Source: Sorghum bicolor
Lineage: Eukaryota; Streptophyta; Magnoliopsida; Poales; Poaceae
Assembly: GCF_000003195.3 (NCBI RefSeq)
Contig: NC_012871.2
Coordinates: 60,627,802 to 60,691,801, forward strand
Direction: 5' to 3'
DNA length: 64,000 nt
Shown one piece after another: positions 35,255-47,860 of the stretch (position 1 is its first letter; each line of letters opens with the position of its first letter). The position numbers and the translations under genes were made by a program. Under the pieces are notes generated by a model. It was not told the DNA's origin, searched no databases, and was given only the letters and a program-made list of their open reading frames with translations.

Positions 35255-36455
35255 TAAGTGGCTAGGCCGAATATGCTACCCCTCGAGGCCTCCGGAACCG
35301 CAGGATGTGGGCTGGGCCAAGCAATGAAGTGATCCTACAATGTGTTCGAGTTTTGTCGCTGGTCTAGGTTTGAATTATTTACTACACTCTATCCGACGGT
35401 TGACTTTTTTGACGCCAAATTTAATCATTTATTTTATTCAAAAATATATATACAAAAATAGTTAAATTTTAGTTATTCTTGAAGAATTTTAATTAATAAA
35501 CTAAGCCACGATAAAAAAGTGATATTTTACATAAATTTTTAAATAAAATAAATAGTTAAACTTGATGCTAAAAAAATTAAATATCTTATAATTTAGAATA
35601 GATTAGATAGTATCCATGAGATGGGCTGTCAGGGGCTAGTGATGCTGTGGCGTGGCATGTGACATCTTGGCCAGGAAGATCGAAGGCAGTCACGTTGCCG
35701 AGCCTCTTGTTTGTGGGCCGAAATTACATGAGGGCGTTACTGGGTGTGGTTCCAACTCGAGAATTCAATGTATCTACTTATTATTATCATGTGCTTCTGT
35801 AAAATATTATTTTTTTATCGTGACTTGATTTATTAATTAATTTTTTTCAAAAATAACTTATGCGACGTGCGTAGCACAAATTAATGTTCATTAAAATTCT
35901 TCAAGAATATCACTCCAGCACAAATTTTTAACTAAAATAGTTTTAAATAAAAAACTTGTCTACTATAAAGTTATAGAAAATGTCAATAGCTACATTTTTT
36001 ATATAAGTTTGTCTTCATTCAAATTCATATAAAAAATACCGAATTATTTTTGGATGCAACTATTTACAAAGACCGGCATTCCTGTGAAAATTGGTTTCTA
36101 GAGACGACGCTTAGCATGGCTGTCTCTGTTGATGCGAAAAATCGATTTACTGATACGAGAATCCTAATAAGACGATCGTCTATGAGCCAGAGAGGTCTCC
36201 TATAATTGTTTATAGGTAGTGTATCTAGAAACAGACCGTATTTTGTCTTTAGACATAGAACTATTTTTTTAGAGATATTTTTTGGGCGGTTTGGGTAGCG
36301 CAATAGCTAAAAGGTTTTATATTTATTTTTAGTCTTCTTCAATAATAAGATCTAAAGAGAATTCTTCGTGCAAATGGGTCTCGAGAAAAGATGATACTCA
36401 TATTTGCGTTATACCTCTCTTGATACCCACAATAAGTCTTTCATATAGGTTCTTT
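35255..36455. other. Intergenic AT-rich DNA with repeat remnants
   Basis: It contains a probable decayed Stowaway-like stretch near 35390-35615, where AGTTATTCTTGAAGAATT and GTTAAACTTGATGC resemble MITE interiors, but the ends are too degraded to define. No gene is recognised. Confidence 0.4.
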
Positions 36456-36684
36456 GGCCTTATTTAGTTCTAAAATTTTTTCAAGATTCTTCATCACATC
36501 GAATCTTTGGACGTATACATGGAACATTAAATATAGATAAAAAATAATTAATTACACCGTTTGTCTTTAATTTGCGAGACAATTTTTTGATACTAGTTAG
36601 TCCATGGTTAGACAATAATTATTAAATACAAACAAAAATAATACAGTAGTCAAATCTAAAAAATTTCGCGAACTAAACAATACC
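36456..36684. repeat. Tourist-like MITE, diverged copy
   Basis: GGCCTTATTTAGTTCT at the left and GCGAACTAAACAATACC at the right are the inverted termini. The interior includes CACATCGAATCTTTGGACGT and the AATTAATTACACCGTTTG box typical of the family. Confidence 0.75.
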
Positions 36685-36766
36685 TCTGTTAAAGACTATA
36701 TGCATTGTATTGAAGATCCATTTTAAATTTAAATCTCCTGATGGGTCTTCTGTTGAGATATCTTAA

Positions 36767-37007
36767 GGCCTTGTTTAGTTCCAAAAAATTTGTCAAAACA
36801 CACAATGTAGCACTTTCGTTTGTATGTGACAAATATTATCCAATTATAGACTAACTAGGCTCAAAAGATTTGTCTTGTAAATTACAGTTAAACTGTATAA
36901 TTAGTTATTTTTTTATCTGTATTTAATAATCTATATATGTGCCGTAAGATTCGATGTGACGGAAAATTTGAAAATTTTTACAAAATTTCCTAAGACTAAA
37001 CAAGGCC
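36767..37007. repeat. Tourist-like MITE with TAA target duplication
   Basis: Termini are GGCCTTGTTTAGTTCC and GACTAAACAAGGCC. TAA lies directly on both sides (36764-36766 and 37008-37010), the duplication of PIF/Harbinger-derived Tourist MITEs. It is 241 bp and non-coding. Confidence 0.88.
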
Positions 37008-37185
37008 TAAAGCGGACAAGGCAGAGCATACTACGGTTGTAGTACTCCCTACTGGTGGTGAGTCACATAATTCCTCTGGACGGTGGGCGGTGGGAGACAG
37101 GGAGAGACGTACCTGCCTATTAAACGCAGAAAGTACAGGCTCAATTGCGTGCAAATTCTGTGCATTTTGTAAAAAGATACAAATC

Positions 37186-37317
37186 ACATAGTTTATCTGT
37201 AATTTATGAGATAAATCTTTTGAGTCTAGTTAATCTGTGATTGAACAATATTTGTCAAATATAAACAAAAATACTACAATATCATTTTGCAAATTATTTC
37301 AGGAACTAAACAAGGCC
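37186..37317. repeat. Truncated Tourist-like MITE (right half)
   Basis: The right half of the same family is present, ending GGAACTAAACAAGGCC. The left terminus is missing, so the copy is broken. It starts at the conserved GTTTATCTGTAATTTATGAG box. Confidence 0.65.
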
Positions 37318-38250
37318 CAAGATGATGCTAATATATATTGCTTCTTCGGGTAGAACATAAACAACGACCATGCACGAAAGGTATATTTTGTTTGGCGTGA
37401 AACACAGAACCACGATTATTTCCGTTGTTCCAGTTATCCTGATTACTTTGCGCGTTGAGACCACGCAACGGGACAAGATACTTCCTTAGCCTTATCTAAG
37501 AGCCCAGAATACACGACACGGGTCACTTTTTTTTTTCTTCAAAATAATATTATGAGCCAGTACGTTTTTCTCTCATAATAAATCAGCCAACAATAATTTT
37601 AGCCATAACTTTTCAGATCAGCGAGCAGACCTATCTCTATAAACCTGCGTAAACTACCCTTATAAAACTAAAAATAAACCAAGAAATCTTGAGATTCATA
37701 AAGACGTCTTGCTGTTCGATGGTTCTGAAAATGTTACGTAGTTGTATTGGTTTATTTGCTGTTACTCTTGATTGAATGGTCCTGAAAATGCTACGAGTAT
37801 ATTGCTCTTGTGGTCTTGAGAATCAGTTAGTTTGTTTCTCAAAATACAGTGACAGAACTGTTGCGCTATAAGGACTTAAGGAGCGTAACCAACTTATATA
37901 TAGCTAATCTTTTTGTTTCAAAATAAATGACCTAAACCGTGTTTCATATTTGTTCGTCTATATGTTTTCATGAGTATAATAATCATATCTCAAGTTGATT
38001 GCCGCACTAGGTAAAAGAGGAGATGTGGTGCTTGATCACACACTCACTCGCACCAAAAAGAGTATAAAGAATACAATTTTAGCGGTGTCATGTTTTAGTA
38101 TCTTATAAGTTTGACCATCTATGAAAAAACTATTAATATTTATGCTATGAAATAAATAATTACAAAATAGATCTTAACCATGAATTGATTTAGAGCCATA
38201 AATGTTAATACAATTTATTAGAACTTAGTCATTGTATTATTTTTGGGATA
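37318..38250. other. Intergenic, no gene seen
   Basis: AT-rich DNA with short open frames only. No recognisable coding, RNA or repeat boundary. Confidence 0.5.
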
Positions 38251-38700
38251 CTAGATATATGCTCGTGCATTGCACGGGAGGCATAAGTTTTTGAAATGAA
38301 GACGCAAATGGGTCAATTCTTAGGACTTTATATTAGATACGAACATGTGGATTCAGTTTTTATATGGAACTAGGTAGAAACATGGACGTGTGAGTTCCAT
38401 GTGAAGTACGATCATATTGGACGCGAACGCGTGAGTATGGATAAAGATTGGAATCACCTATTGGATAATGACTTTAAAATGTTTTTTGATGTAGATTATC
38501 TAACTATACATCTCAACATCTAACTATCTATCTATATTTGAGATATATTTATCTATTTATCTATCCACATCTCAACATATAGATGTTGAGATATAGATAG
38601 ATAGTTAGATAGTTATAAATAGACAAATATATTTAATTTTTTTAGATGTAGATAGATAGATAATTATATGGATAAAAATTTAGAATTATCGATTAGATTA
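38251..38700 (-). mobile_element. Helitron-like 3' terminus (element runs to the right)
   Basis: On the minus strand the sequence ends CTAG (38251-38254 on plus) next to T, with a hairpin of CGTGCA and TGCACG (38264-38276) nine nucleotides inside. This matches the 3' end arrangement at 8929-8953, including the inner AGATATATGC/AGCAAATATGC bases. The 5' end is not located. The right limit given here stops at the ethanolamine kinase promoter and is only a guess. No Helitron protein is coded. Confidence 0.45.
38500..38670. repeat. TATC/GATA-rich imperfect repeat with a central hairpin
   Basis: Tracts of TATC units on the left are mirrored by GATA units on the right of a perfect 10-bp inverted repeat, ATCTCAACAT (38570-38579) and ATGTTGAGAT (38584-38593), with a 4-nt loop. 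It lies inside the possible Helitron. Confidence 0.6.
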
Positions 38701-39038
38701 ATACTTTATCCATATCTATATATCGTTGATGGGAGCAGATGCCACGGACGAAATGGAATGTGTTGTCCCCAACTCGCAATCGCAACAGTGGTCTGAACAG
38801 AATCAACGCATGGCGGCGTGGCAGTGGAGGCCGGAGAGCAGTGCAGCCACTCCAGAGTCCAGATCCCCAAGGCCAAAATCTCCGCCGTCCATGTCCAAGG
38901 GGCCCATGGCCCGTCGCTCTCCGGGTCCGGGGGCAGCAGGCCCGCGCCACAGTGAGAGACAGACGCGCACGCCACGCGTTAGGTCAGGTCTAGGCACGCG
39001 ACGCGACCGCCACAGTGAAACCGACGTCGTTCGGGCCC

Positions 39039-39071
39039 GCCACGTGGCCTCAGCCGAGTGGGCCCTATATA
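39039..39071 (+). promoter_or_regulatory. G-box and TATA box of the ethanolamine kinase gene
   Basis: A perfect palindrome GCCACGTGGC (39039-39048) contains a CACGTG G-box, a known bZIP/bHLH target. TATATA follows at 39066-39071, about 205 bp before the start codon at 39277. The spacing suggests a core promoter with a leader of roughly 170 nt. Confidence 0.55.
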
Positions 39072-39276
39072 GCGCACGCTGTTCGCACTCGCGCTCCTTG
39101 TCCCGCCCGCGTCGTCTCACGCTCACGCTCACGCTCCCCTCGCCTGCGTCGCCTCCGATCGAATCAGGTCGGTTGCTCTCGTGCCCGATCCCGTGTCTTG
39201 TCCTGTCTTGGCTCCCAGCCAGGAATAGCGCAACGAGACGAGATCGGAGGGCGACAGGGCGTGGCCGCGAGGGGAA

Positions 39277-42200
39277 ATGGGATCGGAGGGACGGGCCTGG
39301 AACGGCGCCGCCGGCAGCAGCGGCCATGGCGGCGGCGGCGGCGGCGTAGAGGCGAAAGCGATCACCGCGGCTCTGTCGGCCGCGGAGGTTCCCAGGATGG
39401 CGGTCTCCGTCGACATCTCGCTGCCGCTCCCGGAGATGTCGCCTGACATCATGCAAGTACCCCCCTCCTCCTCCTCCTCCTCCTCATCTCTCTTCGATCC
39501 TCTTGCTCCCGCTCGCGCTCGCGCCCGGGCTGGTCGGTCTCGTGCCGCCGCGTCTGTTATTAGCTCGTGACATGTTCGTCGAGTAGTCGCGAGCGCGCGG
39601 GGGCGTCGTGCGTACCCGTCCCCGCGAACGAACGAGCCGGTGGTGTTTGAGGAAATGCCTCCGCGCGTGTGCGGGAGACAGACAGGAGTGTCCTGATGCA
39701 CGGAAAAGTCTCTCTGATTTGGGGATTGCTGATGCTTTTTTTTCAGATATCTCTGCAAGCAATTGGTCATTGGGTGGTGTAAGATTGACAGCTCCCGCTT
39801 CTCCATCGAGACCGTGTCCGGAGGCATCACCAATCTATGTGAGTTCCTGTTCCCCTGACGGTGTGGCATGGCTTGTAGCGCTATCCAGATTCCTCACCTT
39901 TTCGCCTGAGCAGCATGGTGATTGTAGTAAATAAATGAATACAGTAATTCGTAGTTATTAGTTGCTTGAAATGTTGCTTTGACATGAGGACATGACTCCT
40001 TTTTTTTTTTCCTCTCTCGCTGTAAAAGTCTGCTTGTCCGCTTCCTGCTACTCGTTCTTCCCATTTGCTGATGAAGCGCCAGAAGTGCAGAACCTAATGC
40101 TTTTTGCAAACTTTGTGCGATTAGATACTCCCCGGGCCCAGGGTGCTGCATAATATTTCCTTTGGCTTGTATCATTTCTCCTGTCATTGTCACATCTGCC
40201 CCAACATGCTTGCACCATTAGAAAATAATAAGAGCCTGCTGTCTCTGTATCTGTGCCTAATTCAGCCATAGGGATGATTCGCATGAACAATGATTCATTG
40301 ATTCATGTGTGCAGCGATAATTTCTTTCAGTTTGTACTCCATGATGTTTATTCGTTATTACCTATAGTGCTCAAGGTTTCTGTCAAAGAAGACGACGGCA
40401 ATGAGTCTGCTGTTACTGTCCGGTTGTATGGACCGAATACGGACTTGGTGATTGATCGGAAAAGGGAATTGAAGGTGAGAATCTGAGTGGTATTATATGC
40501 TTTCAATAGAAGCAGCGCCTTTTCTTTTGGTCAAAAAGAATCTGAGTGGTACAAGATTGTGTGTTACCTATAGTATTCCACAATGATTCTAGGCTTCTAG
40601 CATTACCCCTAGTGTTGGTGCCATATTTTTATAGTGGCACATTTTCAATTCTTCTAGACACAGAATAGTCATGGTTTTGTAGTTGCATCTGTCCCATCAA
40701 GTGCATTGCCTTTTGTTTCATATCTGTACTTTTCCCCTGACGAATGGATTTCATTTCATTCTCTGGAAAATGCTAACGTAGAATGATAATTTTTAGGGGT
40801 CCCTAGACTGCACACATAGTATAATGTTCCCACAAAGTTAAATCTCATTTCACTTCTAAAATATTTCCTAATGCATACATCTATTACCGTCATGGTTAGG
40901 CGATACCGTATCTCTCAGCTGCAGGGTTCGGGGCTCAGCTACTTGGAATATTTGGGAATGGAGTAGTTCAGTCATTCATCTATGCTCGAACACTGTCACC
41001 TGCAGGTAGGCATACTCCCCATCTGAATAATGTATGGGTGTGGGGTCCTAATCAACTTAGCACAATAGTTTCTCTATTCTCCTTTGTAGTTTTAGTTGCA
41101 ATTTCAAATGCAAGTTCAAAGGAATTGTATTTTTTCCCCTTTCCCTATAGTTAGCATTATCTACAATTTGGTATGTCAATTTGAAGCCTTGGATGTTTGG
41201 AGGTTTTATGAAATGCTTCTGTAAACAAATCTACTCATCCTCATTATTTTGTTTTCTAGACATGAGAGATCCTAAAATAGCAGCTGAAATTGCCAAGGAG
41301 CTACATAAATTCCATCAAGTAGACATACCAGGGTCTAAACAACCGCAATTGTGGAATGATATATTCAAGTTTTTGAAGAAAGGTAGGTGACTTATGTTGC
41401 TCATTTGAGACTGTTGCTTCTATGTCAATGGCATCTCAAACATGACACTTTTGTTTGCGCAAGTTAGTAATAACATAAATAATATTTATGTGTGCTATCA
41501 AATGCACCTTGCAGCTGCAGCATTGAAGTTTGAGGATAACGAGCAGCAGAAGAGATATGAAAAGATCTCATTTAGAGAAATACAAGATGAAGTTCAAGAA
41601 CTTAAGGTACCTTGAAGTTGACAATGTACCTTCTGTGATATTTCGGGCCCATTTTGCCCTTCTTAGAGTATTATTTTCCTAATTTTTCCTTGAGCACAAA
41701 TAGTAGTTGATCCTTCTCTGGTATAGTGGGAACATCCATGTAGCATAGTTATGAAGCAAAATGCTGATTGTGGTGGTGATGGGTTTAGGCCCATACTAGG
41801 GAACTAAAACCAAATATATCAGCTACTCCTGCTAATTCCTACTATCTGTACTTCGTATTTCTTCATCAATGTCCATGCACGTTTTAGGATCTCTTGGACA
41901 CTATGCATGCGCCTGTGGTTTATGCACACAATGACTTGCTTTCAGGAAATCTGATGCTCAATGATTTGGAAGGTAAAATATTTTCCTTTGTACCAGTTTC
42001 CCCCTTTTTTATTATTACTCGTTTGCAAAAGTAACCATAGTGCTGGTGTGCTTGTTGTTTCCTGTCAGGGAAGCTATATTTTATTGATTTTGAGTATGGG
42101 TCATACAGCTACCGTGGCTATGACATTGCAAATCATTTCAATGAGTATGCTGGACTTGATTGTGACTATAATTTGTAAGTTATCTCCATATCAATCAAAT

Positions 42201-43050
42201 ACTCCGAAGCAATATATTGTTGTCATGTTCTCAGTCAGCAGTATTCATTTGATTGTGTTTTTAGGTACCCAGATAAAGATGCCCAGTATAACTTCTTCAG
42301 GAATTATCTACGCCCTGATAGACCTAGTGAGGTATGTGAAACAAAACCAATTGAAATCTACTCTTGGAATTCAAGTTCTTTCTAGAGTAAATGAAGCTTT
42401 CTCTGCTAGTACCTTCTCTTGTAACATATATTTGAAGCTATGAGTAGTTCTGTCTTTGCTTGTTCTTTGTGAAGTTAGTAATGCCTCCATATGTGCTATA
42501 TGTGTTTGATATTTAGAGTGTTCTTAAGCTGGACATGGTTAGCATTTGTTTGTATTAGCTACTGGGATATCTCAGATGTTTGGCATTCATAGAAGGCTGA
42601 AAGACATACAGAATTCTCTTTTTTTTTTCTTTACCAACGGCAGAAGATTTGGATTTTTCTGTTCTGATGTAATTCATGATTCTCTCCCTTTTTTTTGGCA
42701 ACTGAAAGGCACAGGCACAAGATATGGAAGTACTTTATGTGGAAACAAACACTTTCAGACTAGCATCGCACATTTACTGGGCATTATGGGCCCTTATTCA
42801 GGTGAGCAAGGTTATTGATTCTGCACACATGATTTTTTTTGGGGGGGGGGATCACCTAGGTTGAGTCCCATGTAAATGATACTGTGAATGGCAAAACTTT
42901 ATGACGTGCACTTGAATGCAGGCAAAGGTATCCCCAATTGACTTTGACTATCTTGGATACTTCTTCTTACGGTATGGTGAGTACAAGAAACAGAGGGAGC
43001 CCTGCTTCTCCTTGGCACAAAGCTTTCTCTCCAAGCCAAGAAATGTCTAG
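39277..43050 (+). CDS. Ethanolamine kinase, 391 aa, 11 exons
   Basis: The enzyme phosphorylates ethanolamine with ATP, the first step of the CDP-ethanolamine route to phosphatidylethanolamine. Exons: 39277-39452, 39747-39838, 40368-40474, 40900-41005, 41260-41382, 41515-41606, 41888-41972, 42069-42174, 42265-42331, 42709-42801, 42922-43050 (1176 bp). Residues 1-58 are Gly/Ala-rich and variable. The kinase part has SGGITN near 87, the Brenner-type loop YAHNDLLSGN with catalytic D248 and N253, and the metal-binding IDFEYGSY with D267, followed by YRGYDIANHFNEYAG. Choice of ethanolamine over choline is inferred from overall resemblance to plant ethanolamine kinases such as Arabidopsis At2g26830. 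Intron 1 needs a GC donor (AT|GCAAGT) to keep the conserved DIIYLCKQ; the other introns are GT-AG. Confidence 0.92.
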
Positions 43051-43962
43051 AGCCTGAGAATCTGTTCATGAGTTTATACTGTTGTGCGCATATACTCGGG
43101 GCGGGTACGCCTTGTGATCATCTGCTGCTACTCAGAAACTCTATTATAGTGTTGGTAGCAGCCCCGCATTGTTGTATCCGATGTTAGGTTCGTCATTGCC
43201 TGATAGGAAAGTCGCATGATCCGTCCTCGGGAGCACAGGGTGGCAAGATCTGTTATATTTGTAATAAACACAATCCTGGAGGGTCCTGCCCTGTGCAATT
43301 TGTTGTGCACATAAGCATTCCGTGTACATTCTTGTGACGAACTGCATAAGTATTTTTTTACTAAATCATATATTGTTTTTCATGACTGGGTAGTCCTTTG
43401 GATGTGCGCGTACACAACGCGTAAGGATCACAATCAACTACTTCAAATTTTAGATTATAAGATGTTTTGTCTATGGATATATTATTTTACTATATATTTA
43501 GATATAGTGTATATCTAAGTACATAGCAAAACTATGATCTAGAAATTTAAAACGACTTATATTTGGAATGTAGGGAGTATGATGCAAGCCATACCCAACT
43601 GAAAACATGGTCACATAATAAGTCTTTGGAAAGCACGTTTGAGTTTGCATCAAGTTCAGTGATTACATAAGGTTTACAAAAGCATGTTTGAGTTCGCTTT
43701 AGGTTCAAAGATTCCATCGTGTTCATGCACATAGGCCATTGGCCAAACATGCTATTAGAATGGCACTCTTTCAATAGAGCACATAACCTGGTCATGAGGC
43801 CCAAGAGGCCAAGACACCATTCTCGTATCGTTTAGCCATCGGCCGTCTGCTCACCCCGCAGTAAGCACATCCATCAACGGGAGCTTACGCCCCAGGCGCT
43901 CGGATGGATACAATACAAGGCATACCACAGAATTACTATTTGAGAAGAAATATTAGAAAATA
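43051..43962. other. Ethanolamine kinase 3' region and intergenic DNA
   Basis: The first part is the probable 3' UTR. A half-decayed Stowaway-like stretch ends at about 43577 (GGAATGTAGGGAGTA). No gene is recognised. Confidence 0.45.
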
Positions 43963-44206
43963 CTCTCTCCGTCCCGAAAAGAGCGTCGTTTTAGAATTTC
44001 AGATATCTTGTTTGACCATCCGTCTTATTCAAATTTTTTATATAAGTATTATATATTTTGTTAAGACTTACTTTATCATTAGATATATTTTACTAATGAT
44101 TTATTTATTTTATAATTTACATAAAATTTTTTAATATGATGAACGGTCAAATACGAATACACGATGTTTGAAAGTAAAAAATGTCGCTCTTTTTGGACGG
44201 AGGAAG
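43963..44206. repeat. Stowaway-type MITE
   Basis: CTCTCTCCGTCCCGAAAAGA at the left is mirrored by TCTTTTTGGACGGAGGAAG at the right, and TA flanks both ends (43961-43962, 44207-44208). It is about 244 bp and AT-rich inside. Confidence 0.85.
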
Positions 44207-45964
44207 TAAAAAAAATATGTGGGAAGGTTGAACACAAGACCAAAAGATTAAGACAATCATTGCTTGGAAAATATTTACATCAGGATGTTCATTGTATCCT
44301 GAGACTACGACAAAGGTACCCCTTCTCTGGTTCCTTGCATTAACTGTCTTCTTGTTTTAACTATTTGCATAAATAATAAATATCTTGAATTCATTTTTTT
44401 ATGACAATAGATCCAAATTCTCCACTAGAAATTATGACCCAATAAATTTGGAAGAAATTGAAAAGGGAAATGAAACTTGGATCTTAGAAGACAATCCACC
44501 TTGCAACAAATGAATCATCCAAATCAAAACTAGCCTCAAATCGCAAGTACGCATGCACGCGCACTCACACGCACATGTACATACATACTAGTAAAATCGC
44601 CATGACAGTGTAACATGGAGCACTCTATTAGATCTTATTGCAAATATGTGATCCATGACAGTGAAAAAGATGATCCAAGTACAACATCATTTAACATATT
44701 TCAAAATATCATCTAATCGTCACAAAAACATGTCTGACATCTTCTTGTTAAAGCCATCTTTGCGTGGCCTCGTCTAGCCTATCTGGTGCAATGGTTGACC
44801 ACCCCTTCCATTCAAAGGATGAATCACAGGGTAGCATCATTGATGCTTCTTGCTTTCAAGCTTGGCATGTCAAACTCTATTGGCTCTTCAACAATTATAC
44901 CTATATTCTTACTCCAAAGTGGCACTTGCGGTCATCGTTGGAAGTAAATGGCAGCATGCTATAAGAACATATTCATATTTTATAAAGAATGCTCTATACC
45001 AATACACTAACAAGATGGCATATCAGTTCCATGTACCTTTTCAAAACCAGAGTGAACAATTGGCAAAACTATTGGAGCTAAATCTACTGTAAGGTTTATG
45101 GTCTTCATCGTTCAACTGTACTGAATGTACATTCACGTTGAGCTAAACAATAAGCAAAGTTTCATCCGTAAAACAAAGGCTAGGGTCCTCTAAGGACAGT
45201 CCCAATACTAAAAACCACATGTAATTTCTATACCTATTACTTTCTATAGACATTACATATAGAAATAATGGTTCTTAACTTCTAATGGATAGTTTATATA
45301 AAATATTTTTTATCCAATCACATATATTTTCTCTATATTCTCAATCAATCACATCTCTTCATCTTCATGTCTTGGTTCTCATGTAGACATGATTTCTAAC
45401 TTAGACTCAGTTTCAATAATTTTTGCTCTCTCTTCAATAACTACACTACCATATCAGAAAAACGCTTAGGTGATAATACAATTAATGTCTATAGAAACTA
45501 TAATGGTTTCTGCATTGGAACTTTGGAAGTGCTCTAATGATACAAACACATAGGTGGACTCTATATTTAATTATTTATTATCATTGGATCCTACATCTCA
45601 AATTATTCCCCACCAAGAAAAGAAGCAATCTGCAAGTAAACTTAACACAGAAAAATGTGCAATGCAATTTCTCGATTATTTGGTGCTTACATCAACAAAA
45701 CGGTCACAACACCGAAGCATGATGCATACCTAGTTCCCATTCCCTCTCGTTGCTCGCAACCGCCATGGATGGCCCTCCGGTGGACACTCCAAGCCATCTG
45801 TTGTGTCCACCTCCTCAACGACACCGAGGGATACAATAGTGATCATGCTACCTCATTGACAGGGCTAGCGGCACTGGCCAAGGCACAACCATCGCACTGG
45901 CCATCCTTGCACACTTCAACATGGGCAACATTTGGCGATAAACTTCCATCAATGTATACACCCG
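44207..45964. other. Intergenic, no gene seen
   Basis: AT-rich DNA. A possible MITE spans roughly 45195-45530 (AAGGACAGTCCCAATAC left; GCATTGGAACTTT and GTGCTCTAATG right) but the ends do not match well enough to define. The GC-richer part at 45655-45960 is open in one frame but shows no recognisable motif. Confidence 0.45.
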
Positions 45965-47860
45965 AAAGGTCCTAATATGGCTAGAGGGAGGGGTGAATAG
46001 CCTATTTAAAAATCTACAAACCCACTAGAGCAATAGATTAATAAATAACAAAGCGAAGTTTTTTGCTCTAGCTCTAAAGGGGAGTTTGCAAGCCACCTAG
46101 CCAACAATTCTAGTTGTAATCACTAGACACACAAGAACTAAGTCTCTATAAGTTACACTAGAGAGCTTAACTACACAAGGCAAGACTAGCAACTAAACTA
46201 GTTATACTACTTTACGGTAAGTAAATGGAGAGAAAGAGATATTTATACCACTGTGTAGGGGATGAACCAATCACAAATATATAAACAAACAAACACCGAG
46301 AGAATGCCAATCAATCACAATTGAGACACCGATTTTTCTCCCGAGGTTCACGTGCTTGCCGGCACGCTACGTTCCCGTTGTGTCGACCAACACTTGGTGG
46401 TTCGGTGGCTAAGAGGTGTAGCACGAACCTTGTCCTCACAAGGACACCGCAAGAACCTACCCACAAGTGAGGTATCTCAATGACACGAGCAATCCACTAG
46501 AGTTACCTTTGGCTCTCCGCCGAGGTAGGCACAAAACCCCTCACAATCACCGAGAGATGGCCACGAACAATCACCAACTCATGCAAATGCTCCTCCATTG
46601 TTCTAAGCCGTCTAGGTGGTGGCAACCACCAAGAGTAAGAAGAAAACCGCAGCCAAATCGATCCCCAAGTTCCACTAGATGCAATCACTCAAGCAAATGC
46701 ACTTGGAATCACTCCCAATTTCACAAAGATGGTTGATCTGTGAAGAAGAGTGGGAGGTCTTTGCTTAGGCTCATGAGGATGTCAAGTAGTCAAGAGTGCC
46801 AAGAGGGTGAGCCCCAAGCCAACCAACAACGACCTCTCAAACAAATAGAGTCGTTGGCTCTTCTACTGGACAGAAGTCGGGGTCACCGGACGCGCAAACA
46901 GTGAGCCACCAGACGCTGCAACCCTGCGTCCGGTGCTCAGATGACGGCCGCGTGTCAATTATTTGAAACTCGCGCGTCGATCTCTAACGATCACTTTCAA
47001 ACCACCGGTCGCGTCTGGTGCACACCGGACCCGTATGTAGAGAGGTTGTTTTTCGCGCAGGGTCACCGGACGCACACCATCGGACGCTCCCCTCAGCACC
47101 GAACCCTTACTCAGAGAGTACTGCAAACACGTAGGGGCACCGGACGCGCGAACAGTGTACAACCCGCGTACGATGTTGATCGTCTGATGCTTACTCTACA
47201 TCCGCGCCACAAACTGAAAGTACACAGAACGCTTGGGCCAGCATCCGATGCTACCAACACCAGCGTCCGATGAGTGTTTTACCGCGACTTCTCCAAACTT
47301 TCCAGAGGCGCAATAGAAAATATGTGTTTCATTTCTCAAAACCCAAACCCTTCTCTACCCTTCAAACTCCACCTTCTTCTTAAAGTGTGCCAACACCACC
47401 ATGTGTGTACCAACATGTGCAAGTGTGTTAGCATTTTCACAAATATTTTCTTCAAAGGAGTTAAGTTAGCTCACTAGGTTCTAAATGCATGCTCATGAAC
47501 AATGGCACCTAGTGGCACTCGATAACCGTTTAGCCAAAGAATTCCCTTCTTTATAGTACGACTATCTATTCTAAATGTGATCACACCCTCTATGGTGTCT
47601 TGATCACCAAAGCTAAAAACCCTAAGCAATACCTTTGCCTTGATCTTCATAGGGTTTTGTTTTTCTCTTTTTTCCTTTCCAAGTTGAGCACTTGATCATC
47701 TTGTAGTCATCATCATCATCATCATCACCATGATCATCACTTGCTCCATCACTTGACATGTATCAACCTCATTAAGTCTACACACCTTAGTATAGAGGTT
47801 AGTACTAGGGATTTCATCAATTATCCAAAACCAAACTAGGGCTTTCAACACCGCGCCGCC
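45965..47860. repeat. Degenerate dispersed repeat, copy B
   Basis: Related to 7064-8790 through at least five blocks in the same order and orientation, starting with GAAAGGTCCTAATATGGC and GAGGGGTGAATAGCC. This copy runs further right, through AAAACCCTAAGCAATACC and a (TCA)n microsatellite near 47707-47740, to about CCAAACTAGGGCTTTCA at 47851. No ORF or protein motif is left. TGAAAG-like ends are suggestive but the superfamily is not assigned. Confidence 0.6.

Noticed and set aside
42832..42850. T8G10-type run in an ethanolamine kinase intron, considered as a regulatory tract
   Set aside because: It is a simple homopolymer in an intron with no link to splice sites or conserved sequence.
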